64,000 nucleotides of DNA, taken from assembly GCF_034259325.1 (NCBI RefSeq), contig NZ_JAXIVS010000023.1:1-64000 (forward strand), read 5' to 3'. Under the pieces are notes generated by a model that worked only from the letters and a program-made list of their open reading frames with translations, was not told where the DNA came from and made no database searches. The DNA is from Hyalangium ruber (GTDB taxonomy: Bacteria; Myxococcota; Myxococcia; Myxococcales; Myxococcaceae). Numbering within the stretch: the first letter of the stretch is position 1; each line of letters opens with the position of its first letter. The position numbers and the translations under genes are program-made. Of this stretch, positions 27,705-41,852 are shown piece after piece.

Positions 27705-29146
27705 ACGCCCTCCCCGGCCGGCGGCAGGTGCAGCGTGAAGCGTGCGCCTCCCAGCGGCCCCGTGTCCGCCTCGATGCGCCCGCCGTGCGCGTGGGCGATC
27801 GCCTGGCTCACCGCGAGCCCCAGCCCCGTGCCCGAGGCCTTCGTCGTGAAGAACGGCTCGAAGAGGCGCGGGCGGTCCTCCGGCTTCACCCCCGGCCCTG
27901 AGTCCGACACCGCCACGCTGGCGCCTCCATCCGCGCGGCCTTCGATTCGCACCTCCACCCGCCCGGTGCCTCCCGCTGCCTCGGCCGCGTTCTTCACCAG
28001 GTTGAAGAGCACCTGCCGCACCCGCTGCGGGTGGATCCACGCCGGCGCGTCTCCCTCCACCCGCACCTGGGCGCTCCCCAGCCGCGCCGCCTCCTGGAGC
28101 CGCGCCACCACCTCGTCACAGACCTCTCGCAGCGCCACGCGCTCCACCGCCACCCGCCCCGGCCGCGCCAGGTCCAGCAGCCCCTCCACGATTTCCTGGC
28201 AGCGCACCGCTTCCTCCTCCACCACCTTGAGGTCCTCGGCGAGCGGGCCTTGCGCCTTGCGCTGCAGCAGCCGCACGTAGCCGAGGATGACGCCCAGCGG
28301 GTTGTTGATCTCGTGCGCCACGCCCGCCGCCAGCCGGCCGATGCCCGCGAGCTTCTCGTGCTGGACGAGCTGCTCCTGGTGCGCGCGCAGCGCCTCCGTC
28401 ATCCGGTTGAACTGGGCCGCCAGGCCTCCGAACTCCCCCGGCTCGTCCTCGGGGATGCGGGTGTCCAGCTCTCCGCGCGCCAGCCGCGCCGCCCCCTCCG
28501 TCAGCCGCGCCACCGGACGCGCCACCGAGTTGCCGATGTAGAGCCCCACGCCCGCCGCGAACAGCGTGGCCCCGCCCAGCAGCAGCAGCGTCCACTGGAA
28601 GCTGGTGTGCTCCACCGCGCCCACGTGCTCCTCGAACGAGCCGATGGACGCATCGAACCTGCGCGCCAGCGCGTCCGCTCGGGCCTGGATGACGGACACC
28701 AGCTCCAGCGCACGCCCGTGGGCGGCCGTCACCGCGGCGTGGTCCTTCGCCACCACGGCTGGCAACAGCGTCTCACGGTAGAGCCGGTCCAGCGCGTCTC
28801 CCGACTCCTGGATGTCGCCCACCCAGGCGCGCTCCTCGGCGTCGCGGGCCTGCTCCCAGAGCCGGCGGGTGAGCGCCTCCACGCGGGCCCGGGACTCCGC
28901 GTGGAAGCGGGCGTGGCTGTCGTTGCCGAGGATGATGGTGTGCGCCAGGTGCGCGTACTGGTCCCTCACGGCGGTGGCCAGCTCCAGCGCGTCGCGGACC
29001 CGGCCGCTGGCCGCCTGGAGGGTATGCGTGCCCTCGTGAATGTCCGAGAGGCGGCCGAGCGCGAACACGGACGCGGCGGCGAACAGGGCCACCAGCGCCC
29101 CGAAGGCGAGCAGCAGCTTGCGCGTGGTTCCAGACGGGGGACGCAT
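27701..29146 (-). CDS. NtrB-like membrane sensor histidine kinase
   Basis: A 481-aa sensor kinase paired with the NtrC-type regulator. It has an N-terminal helix (about 9-30), an extracytoplasmic four-helix-type sensor of about 160 residues (many Ala/Glu/Arg heptads) and a second helix (WTLLLLGGATLFAAGVGLYI). HAMP (NSVARPVARLTEGAARLARG), HisKA with the His in GVAHEINNPLGVILGYV, and an HATPase domain with NLVKNAAEAAGG, SDSGPGV, LFEPFFTTKASGTGLGLAVS follow. The HEINNP motif is the NtrB-type H box. The ATG at 29146 has GAGAGAAG upstream. It is transcribed divergently from the MBL hydrolase gene. Confidence 0.93.
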
Positions 29147-29283
29147 GAGTTCTTCTCTCTATATAAGGAGGGAGCCGCGTCTGGCGGCTCTCCTCGCGTG
29201 CGGCCGACATCTCCCCTCTTGCGCGGACAGGCTCCGGGCGAGCATGAACGGGGGAGCGGGCCCCGCGCCCGAGGAGAGCCCCC

Positions 29284-30219
<936 letters not shown>

Positions 30220-30252
30220 GCCCGGCGAAGCGGTGTGCTTTGGGAGCCCCCC

Positions 30253-32010
30253 ATGCTCCTGTCCACCCTCCTTGCCGTGGCGCTCGCGCAGGCACCGCTC
30301 ACCACCACCGCCGAGCGCAGCAACTGGACGCGCACCGGCCGCTACCCCGAGGTGGAGGCCCTCTGCCGCGCCTTCCCCCAGGCCTTCCCAGGCAAGGTGC
30401 GCTGTGAGACGTACGGCACCACCCCCGAGGGCCGCCCGCTGCTGGCCTTCATCGCCAGCGCCGACGGCACCCTCACCCCCGCCGCCACCGCGAAGAAGGG
30501 CCGCTCCGTCGTCCTCTTCCAGGGCGGCATCCACGCCGGGGAGATCGACGGCAAGGACGCCGGCTTCTGGCTGCTGCGCGACATGCTCGCGGGCAAGGCG
30601 CTGCCCGGCGTGCTCAAGCAGGTGACGGTCGTCTTCGTCCCCGTCGTCAACGTGGATGGCCACGAGCGCTTCGGCCCCAACAACCGCCCCAATCAGGTGG
30701 GCCCCGAAGAGATGGGCTGGCGCGTCACCGCCCAAAACCTCAACCTCAACCGCGACTACACCAAGGCGGACGCGCCCGAGATGGTGGCCCTGCTCAAGCT
30801 GCTCCACACGTGGGACCCGCTCGTCTACCTGGACCTGCACGTCACCGACGGCGCCAAGTTCGAGCCGGATGTCTCCGTCTCCCTCGAGCCGTACAAGGGC
30901 GGCCCCGAGTCCCTGCGCGCGCTGGGCGCGAAGCTGAGCGCGGAGCTCGTCACGGGGCTGGAGGCCCAGGGTCACCTGCCTCTCGTCTTCTACCCCTCCT
31001 TCATCCAGGACGACGACCCGGCCTCGGGCTTCCGCTATGGCATCTCTCCCCCGCGCTTCAGCCACGTCTACTGGGCGGTGAACCGCCGCTTCGGCGTGCT
31101 GGTGGAGACGCACTCGTGGAAGAACTACGCGCACCGGGTGAAGACCACGCGCGACGTGCTGGAGGGCACGCTGCGGCTGGTGGCGCGGGACGGCGCCGCC
31201 CTGCGGACCGCCGTGAAGGCGGTGGACGCGGAGGCCGAGGCCGGCAAGGTGCGCGAGGTGGTGCTCACCTGGGAGAGCACCGACAAGAGCCGGCAGATCG
31301 ACTTTCGCGGCTACGCCTATACCCACGAGACCTCCCCCATCTCCAACCAGCGGGTGGTGCGCTACGACGACACGAAGCCGCAGGTGTGGAAGGTGCCCTA
31401 CTTCGATGAAGTGCGTCCCGCCCACACCGCCCCGCTGCCCCAGGGCGGCTACCTGGTGCCCCCGGCCCACGCCGCGTGGGTGGCCGAGAAGCTGCGCACC
31501 CACGGCCTGCGCTTCCAGCGCCTGGAGAAGGAGGTCCCTTCCGCCGAGGTGGAGGTGTTCCGCGCCACCGACGCGAAGCTCCGGCCGCAGTCCTATGAGA
31601 ACCGCCAGCCCTTGAGCGTGCAGGGCACGTGGAAGAAGGAGCCGCGCGCCCTGCCGGCCGGAACACTCTACGTGCCGGTGGCTCAACCCGGAGTGGAGGT
31701 CCTCGCCCACCTGCTGGAGCCCCTGGGCCCGGAGTCGCTGCTGGCCTGGGGCTTCTTCAACGCGCACTTCGAGCAGAAGGAGTACATCGAGGAGTACGTG
31801 CTGGAGCCGTTCGCCCGGGAGCTGATCCAGAAGGACGCCGCCGTGAAGGCCGCCTGGGAGCAGCGCCTGAAGGACCCCGCCTTCGCGGCCGACCCCCGCG
31901 CCCGCTACCGCTTCTTCTACGAGCGCCACCCCACCTATGACGAGCGCTTCAACCTCTACCCCGTCTTCCGCGCGGACTCTCCCCCCGCGGGCCTGCGCCC
32001 GGCCCGCTGA
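30253..32010 (+). CDS. Secreted M14-family zinc carboxypeptidase
   Basis: A 585-aa exported peptidase. The ATG at 30253 gives a signal peptide (MLLSTLLAVALAQA) and has GGAGCCCCCC before it. The peptidase domain (about 30-300) shows the zinc ligands His and Glu in GGIHAGEIDGKDA and the third ligand in LDLHVTDGAKFE. The substrate-binding NLNLNRDYTK and the catalytic Glu in VLVETHSWKNY are also present. A C-terminal domain of about 250 residues (PYFDEVRPAHTAPLPQGGYL ... HLLEPLGPESLLAWGFFN) is typical of large bacterial M14 members. It is probably periplasmic or secreted and digests peptides; specificity is not clear. Confidence 0.92.
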   Translation: MLLSTLLAVALAQAPLTTTAERSNWTRTGRYPEVEALCRAFPQAFPGKVRCETYGTTPEGRPLLAFIASADGTLTPAATAKKGRSVVLFQGGIHAGEIDGKDAGFWLLRDMLAGKALPGVLKQVTVVFVPVVNVDGHERFGPNNRPNQVGPEEMGWRVTAQNLNLNRDYTKADAPEMVALLKLLHTWDPLVYLDLHVTDGAKFEPDVSVSLEPYKGGPESLRALGAKLSAELVTGLEAQGHLPLVFYPSFIQDDDPASGFRYGISPPRFSHVYWAVNRRFGVLVETHSWKNYAHRVKTTRDVLEGTLRLVARDGAALRTAVKAVDAEAEAGKVREVVLTWESTDKSRQIDFRGYAYTHETSPISNQRVVRYDDTKPQVWKVPYFDEVRPAHTAPLPQGGYLVPPAHAAWVAEKLRTHGLRFQRLEKEVPSAEVEVFRATDAKLRPQSYENRQPLSVQGTWKKEPRALPAGTLYVPVAQPGVEVLAHLLEPLGPESLLAWGFFNAHFEQKEYIEEYVLEPFARELIQKDAAVKAAWEQRLKDPAFAADPRARYRFFYERHPTYDERFNLYPVFRADSPPAGLRPAR

Positions 32011-32119
32011 TCGGGTACGCCCCTCGCCGAGGCCGTGCTACAGCCCTGCAGGGAGGGGTCTAGCGCCCACTCCCTGACGGGTTGGGAGAACTTTCGCATC
32101 CTAGATGTGGAGGCCGGGA

Positions 32120-33090
32120 ATGACTCGGGTATGTTCCCGGGACGTGCCTACCTTCAGTCTCGCAGCGTTGTGGAATGCCTCCGCCATCCCGGGCCACGTG
32201 GCGGGTATCGTGGAGGCCATCGATGAGCTGCTGCCCTCCACGCAGCCCGTCGAGATCGTCGTCGCGCTGCGGGAAAACGAGGCCAACCTCGAGCTCAAGC
32301 TGGAGATGTCCACCTTCCCCCGCATGGAGATGGACCGCTTCGCCTGGGAAATCAAGGCGAGCAAGGGCACCCTGGTGGAGCTGTGGCGCCTGCCCAAGGC
32401 CGAGCGGGATGCCTTCCGCGCCGCCGCCTTCACGGGCGGCAACATCATCACCACGACGAACTACTGGGAGGCGGCCAGCTCCCTCAAGGAGCACCTGGAG
32501 GCCATCACCGCGCGTGGGCTGAAGCCGATCCTGCCTCCGACGGGCCTTCCGCCTCCGAACGCGGCCGCCGTCTGGGCGGGCCAGGCTCCGGCTGCCGCGG
32601 CGGGTGGCGCTCAGGCCGCGGCGGGTGGCGATGAGCCCCTGGGGACCGATGTCGTCGATGAGCCCCTGGTCGGCGTGGAAGAGGCGGAGGAGGAAGCCGA
32701 GCCCATCGAGCCGCTCGAGACGGTGGAGCCGGAGGAGGAGGTCGAGGAGGCGCAGGAAGAGCTGCAGCCTCCCGCGGGGCCGGAGAACCGCCGCGCCCGG
32801 CGCTTCCCGGTCCAACTGGAGATGGAGTTCCGCACGGAGCTGGACTTCGTGCGCGAGCACGCCACGAACATCTCCAACGGCGGCCTCTTCGTGCGCACGG
32901 CCCACCGGCCGCCCATCGACACCATCGTGAAGGTGGACCTGCGACTGCCCAATGGCGAGCGGCTCCAGGGCGAGGCCCTGGTGGTCCACGTGGTGGACGA
33001 CCCGTACAAGGGCGGCGTGGGGCTCGCGTTCCTCAGCGATGACCCCACCTTCGCGGAAACGCTGGACCGGTACCTGGCGAGCCTCGCCGG

Positions 33091-33094
<4 letters not shown>
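32120..33094 (+). CDS. PilZ-like domain protein with acidic linker
   Basis: A 324-aa soluble protein. The N-terminal part (about 1-135) is a helical domain (SAIPGHVAGIVEAIDELLPS, ALRENEANLELKLEMSTFPR) I cannot name. A long Ala/Pro/Glu-rich linker (about 150-215) leads to a C-terminal PilZ-like domain (about 220-320): RRARRFPVQLEMEF, ATNISNGGLFVRTAHRPPID and GEALVVHVVDDPYKGGVGLA. That C-terminal domain matches the paralogous myxobacterial PilZ family (TIGR02266 type). The RRARR and NISNGG motifs stand where cyclic-di-GMP is bound in canonical PilZ proteins, so a signalling role is plausible. The ATG at 32120 has GGAGG 7 bases upstream. Confidence 0.85.
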
Positions 33095-38117
<5,023 letters not shown>

Positions 38118-38380
38118 CCGGTACCACCCCTCCTCGGCCGCGCGCGCAGCCTCCAACACTCCACGTACCCGGTCCAAGCACCAGGCGGGGGCTCGCTTAC
38201 ACCCTCGGTCTGACATGCGCGATTCAGCGTGGAATTTCGGGCACTTGCGCAGGTAACCCACCCTCGCAGGTGGAGCGAGGCGATCCCACATGCCGCGATG
38301 GGCAGGCAGGCGTGGGCGGCAGGCAGAATGGCGACCCTGCGCCGTGCCCATCATCTTCGACGCGTTCCCGAGAGATGCCT

Positions 38381-39940
38381 ATGCCTTCCCGCCATGCTCC
38401 TCAGGGCTTCCCAGGCTGGCGCTCCCTGGCGGCAGTGCTGGCACTGAGCCTGAGTTCTTGCGCATCCACATCCGGGAAGCTCCCGCGGCGCACTTCCCAG
38501 CTGCAGCAGAGCCGACGCATCCACACCGCGCCCCCGCTCGGCGCCTCCTCCCGCGGAGAGGTGGGCCGCATTGATGGCGCCCTGGTCGATGTCGACTACT
38601 TCGCGGGACTGCTGGTGCGCTCAGGCGTTGCCCCATCTGCCCTGCCTCAGAACAGGCGCCAGCTCACCCCGGACGAGGCGGTGCGCCTGCTCAACCTCGT
38701 GCTGGCCGCGAAGGTGCCCCTGAACGACTTCGGCCCCTGGCGCATGGCCGCGCACCTGCTGCTGGAGGTGGCTCAGGGAGAGGCGCCAATCCGAAGCCAG
38801 GTGCTGCACGAGCGCATGCGCCGCTTCGTTCCTCTGTTGGTGCTACGACCCGATGGCTATCTGGTGCGCGCGACCACGGGCAGAGCCGTCCAACACGTCG
38901 GGGACGTGCAGTTCGCGCGCGAAGCACTTCGCGCGGAGGGCTTCGAGGTCGGTCCCTTCTACCTGCCTCGGGGGCGCTTCCTCTATCCCGTGGACAGCAC
39001 ACTGGACATCCACCCGGATGCGGCCGTTGCCGGCGTCTATGTTCCGGATGAGGACACGTTGGGCCCGATGTTGGAAGGTGCCAACTCCGCGGTGGCCGAC
39101 ACCATCGGCGGCATCGTCGCGCTGGTGCTCCACCCGCTCGACAGCCTGGAGGGGCTGTCCCGACTGCCTGCCACCGTCCGTGCCCTGCTGGAGAATGCTC
39201 CGGCCCACTACGCGCACTTCCGCGCCGTGACGCACGGTGAGCGGGTTCGCCTCGTCTCGCGCATCGTCACGAACCTCGTGCTGATCGGCGTGACAGCGGG
39301 AGCGGGCAGCACGCGGCTGGCGTCCGTCGGCAGCACGCTGGGGAGCCTCCGAGTGCCAGTCCTGTCCCTGTCCGCGCAGGGTGCGTTGACGCTCGAAAGG
39401 GTGGCGCTCCCCGCCAGCAGCACCGTGACGGCGATCAGCGCGGCGCCAGGTGCCCTCTACATCCTCCACATGACCCAGCATGGGGCGGGCGGTGGCGGAG
39501 ATGGAGGAGCCCCACGCGATTCATCCTGGAAGCCTCCGCCTGGAGGTCCTGGCAGGTGGATACCCAAGAACGAGGGCATGTCTCCACGCTCACGCAAGTA
39601 CCAGTCTCAGATAACAGATGCACCCGAGGGCTGGGTCTACCGGGTCGAGCGCGGCGGAGAGAAGTTCGACTTCGACGGGCACAAGGACGGCTTCCTGGTG
39701 GACGCCAAAGGCCCGGGTTATGACAACAAGTTCCTGGACACCCTGGAGCCCGCGTATTGGTTCCGGGAGACAGGTGCCAGGGAGATGGTTGAAAACGCCC
39801 AGCGACAACTCCGGGTTGCCAATGGCGTGCCCATCCGCTGGTACGTCGCGGAGGCCAAGGCGGCACGGGCCATCCGCAGGCTCCTAGGCGACGCCTTGCA
39901 TGAAGCCATTGAGATCATCCACGCGCCACCCATGCGCTGA
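38381..39940 (+). CDS. Lipoprotein polymorphic toxin with C-terminal Tox-REase-5-like domain
   Basis: A 519-aa lipoprotein: basic start, hydrophobic core LAAVLALSLSSC and lipidated Cys27. Residues about 60-340 form a delivery/linker region with a hydrophobic stretch near 285-315. A Gly/Pro-rich hinge (about 365-395) precedes the C-terminal toxin module (about 400-517). There, FDFDGHKDGFLVDAKGPGY supplies the acidic residues and the D-x-K of a restriction-endonuclease fold; LEPAYWFRETG, ENAQRQLRVANGVPIRWYVA and AIRRLLG follow, matching Tox-REase-5. The predicted action is DNA cleavage in a neighbour cell. The outer-membrane anchor resembles SitA-type toxins that pass between myxobacteria by outer-membrane exchange. 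The ATG at 38381 (GAGAG 8 bases upstream) is preferred over 38375. Confidence 0.85.
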   Translation: MPSRHAPQGFPGWRSLAAVLALSLSSCASTSGKLPRRTSQLQQSRRIHTAPPLGASSRGEVGRIDGALVDVDYFAGLLVRSGVAPSALPQNRRQLTPDEAVRLLNLVLAAKVPLNDFGPWRMAAHLLLEVAQGEAPIRSQVLHERMRRFVPLLVLRPDGYLVRATTGRAVQHVGDVQFAREALRAEGFEVGPFYLPRGRFLYPVDSTLDIHPDAAVAGVYVPDEDTLGPMLEGANSAVADTIGGIVALVLHPLDSLEGLSRLPATVRALLENAPAHYAHFRAVTHGERVRLVSRIVTNLVLIGVTAGAGSTRLASVGSTLGSLRVPVLSLSAQGALTLERVALPASSTVTAISAAPGALYILHMTQHGAGGGGDGGAPRDSSWKPPPGGPGRWIPKNEGMSPRSRKYQSQITDAPEGWVYRVERGGEKFDFDGHKDGFLVDAKGPGYDNKFLDTLEPAYWFRETGAREMVENAQRQLRVANGVPIRWYVAEAKAARAIRRLLGDALHEAIEIIHAPPMR

Positions 39941-39952
39941 GGAGCGGCGGAA

Positions 39953-40705
39953 TTGAACGAGACCTACTATGCGGGAGCCTATTGGGGCCCGCGCCAGGAG
40001 AACGCCGAAGCATGTGCGCGGCGCGCGCAGCGCTTCTTCCAGGCTCTCGCACGGCATGACGCCTTCTTCGCTCGATGGTTCCTTCCTCCCAGGTCCCGAG
40101 GGCAGGTTCCCCGTCCCCTCGAAACAGACCTCCCCACCCTTCAAGAAACGTTCGAGCAGAACAGGATCCGAAACGACACGGGTGGCGTCATCCAGGACCT
40201 GGGCTTCCAGGTCACCGCGGACAATGGCATGCAACCCGGGAAGCAGCAGCGCGACCATGCGTATCTGCGCTTCTTGTGCGGCGCATACATCGATCCCGTA
40301 GGCAATTCGTGCGTCCTCAACCTGCCTGCCACGGGCCCTCTTGTGGACCGGGTATTGACCGGGCCGGTGCTGGGAGAAGTCCTGCGCGCCATGGCTCTCG
40401 GCTGGGAGCCCGACTGGGCCATCGCCACCTCCCATGAGCACCGAGAGCAGACGGCACAGCGCGCGAGCGCGGGCACTTTCGTCGGCTGGGTGATGTACTT
40501 CTCCCAGCGTCGCGGCCCCGTGCCGCCTCTCCCCTCCCCCGTGCGCGTCGAGCCCGTGGAGGGCCTGGGCACCCTGGTCACTCTCACTCCCGAGCGATTC
40601 ACCGTCTCCAGCCCTTCCCACGTGGAGCTGGCCGCTCACGTTCATCAGGCCCTGGAGCGCGCCGGCCTGCTGGTGCCCGTCACCCCTCGCGGGAAGCCAG
40701 GGTGA
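39953..40705 (+). CDS. Imm52-like immunity protein for the adjacent toxin
   Basis: A 250-aa soluble protein beginning with a TTG at 39953 (GGAGCGGCGG about 4 bases before it), 12 bases after the toxin stop. The opening ETYYAGAYWGPRQENAEACA and the following FFQALARHDAFFARWF are the pattern I associate with the Imm52 family, known partners of Tox-REase-5 toxins. A later GWVMYFSQRRGPVPPLP and the closing VRVEPVEGLGTLVTLTPERF support a full-length family member. It should bind and block the nuclease domain in the producing cell and its kin. Its last 26 bases overlap the convergent alkC-like gene. Confidence 0.85.
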   Translation: MNETYYAGAYWGPRQENAEACARRAQRFFQALARHDAFFARWFLPPRSRGQVPRPLETDLPTLQETFEQNRIRNDTGGVIQDLGFQVTADNGMQPGKQQRDHAYLRFLCGAYIDPVGNSCVLNLPATGPLVDRVLTGPVLGEVLRAMALGWEPDWAIATSHEHREQTAQRASAGTFVGWVMYFSQRRGPVPPLPSPVRVEPVEGLGTLVTLTPERFTVSSPSHVELAAHVHQALERAGLLVPVTPRGKPG

Positions 40706-41804
40706 CGGTAAAGGCACCCACGGAGGCGGCGAGCCCGTTGACGAGCGCCTCCACGCGGTGTGTCCCCGGGTAGTGCTGGCGCGTGGTCAGGTCCGCCAGC
40801 GACACGGTCTTCTGGAGCGTCGTCACAGCTCCCGGTGCCAGCTCCACCGCGCCCCCCTTGAAGACCTTGGGGCGAGGAGTACCCCGAGCCTTGATGAAGT
40901 GAACGACCAGGTCCACCATGGCCTTCTGGCGCTTCGAGGAGCGGTTGGCCACGTGCAGCGTCACCTGCACGGACTGCCCGATGCTCACGCGCTTGGGCTT
41001 GAAGGTGGCCGTGACGTCCAGCGTGGCGGAGCCCTCGAAGCCCAGCAGCGCGAGGGCACGCCGATCCCCTCGCTTCACCGCGGAGCGGAGCGCATGGCGG
41101 ATGATCCACCCCCGCGCTGCGGGCGCGTCCCGGCTCCAGCGCTCGCAGGTGGCGACGAGCAGGTCCGGGTGGTCCTTGCCAATGTCATTCAGGTTGTTGG
41201 CGACGGAGCGCTGGACGTAGCTCTCCGGGTCATCCTTGAGCAGCTCGAGCAACTCCAGCACAGGTGCCGGGTCCCGCTGGTAGGCGCGGAGCCGGGGAGC
41301 CCAGGGCAACCGAGGCCGCGTGCCCTCGGAGACCAGTCGGCGAACATGGACGCTGGGGTCTCTGGCCCACTGGCGCAGGCGCGCAAGGGTCTCGCGTGGG
41401 TAGCGCTCCAGATAAGGGCGGATGGAGAACTCCGCGGTGAAGCGCTGGGTGAGCTCGTACTGCAGGCGCATGGCGGGCTCGAAGTGCCCCAGCCCATGCT
41501 CAGCGACATAGAGGACGTGGGGCAGGTAGAGGAACACGGACATGCCATGGCCCTCGGTCTGCTCCAGCCCTGGCCCGAGCGAGCCCACGAGGATGTTCGC
41601 GGCGTGCTCGAAGTCGGTGGGCAGGGCGCGGTGCAGGGCACTTTTGATGTGGCGCGCACGGTCCATGAGTTCCAGCGAGCCAAGGCCCTCGGAGGCCTCC
41701 GCCACGAAGCGACGCTCGGGGAAGGCGGACCAGGCGGTGCGCAGCATGGCGGCGATACGGCGTACCGCGCCCTCATCGAAGAACGTCTTGAGTGCTTCGG
41801 CCAT
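40680..41804 (-). CDS. DNA alkylation repair protein, AlkC-like, with C-terminal Ig-like domain
   Basis: A 374-aa HEAT-like-repeat protein of the AlkC/AlkD DNA glycosylase superfamily. Characteristic helices are RPYLERYPRETLARLRQWAR, HVRRLVSEGTRPRLPWAPRL and ESYVQRSVANNLNDIGKDHP, the AlkC-type core. After the repeats (about residue 260) comes a strand-rich module of about 110 residues (LDVTATFKPKRVSIGQSVQV, TLHVANRSSKRQ), which corresponds to the Ig-like domain reported in some AlkC proteins. It would excise 3-methylated purines such as 3-methylcytosine-class lesions or 3-methyladenine. It lies 48 bases after the ammonia-lyase gene. Confidence 0.85.
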   Translation of the reverse strand: MAEALKTFFDEGAVRRIAAMLRTAWSAFPERRFVAEASEGLGSLELMDRARHIKSALHRALPTDFEHAANILVGSLGPGLEQTEGHGMSVFLYLPHVLYVAEHGLGHFEPAMRLQYELTQRFTAEFSIRPYLERYPRETLARLRQWARDPSVHVRRLVSEGTRPRLPWAPRLRAYQRDPAPVLELLELLKDDPESYVQRSVANNLNDIGKDHPDLLVATCERWSRDAPAARGWIIRHALRSAVKRGDRRALALLGFEGSATLDVTATFKPKRVSIGQSVQVTLHVANRSSKRQKAMVDLVVHFIKARGTPRPKVFKGGAVELAPGAVTTLQKTVSLADLTTRQHYPGTHRVEALVNGLAASVGAFTVTLASREG

Positions 41805-41852
41805 GGCCGCGCATGTTAGCGACGAATCGCCTCGCGGCGACTGCCAGTTGCG

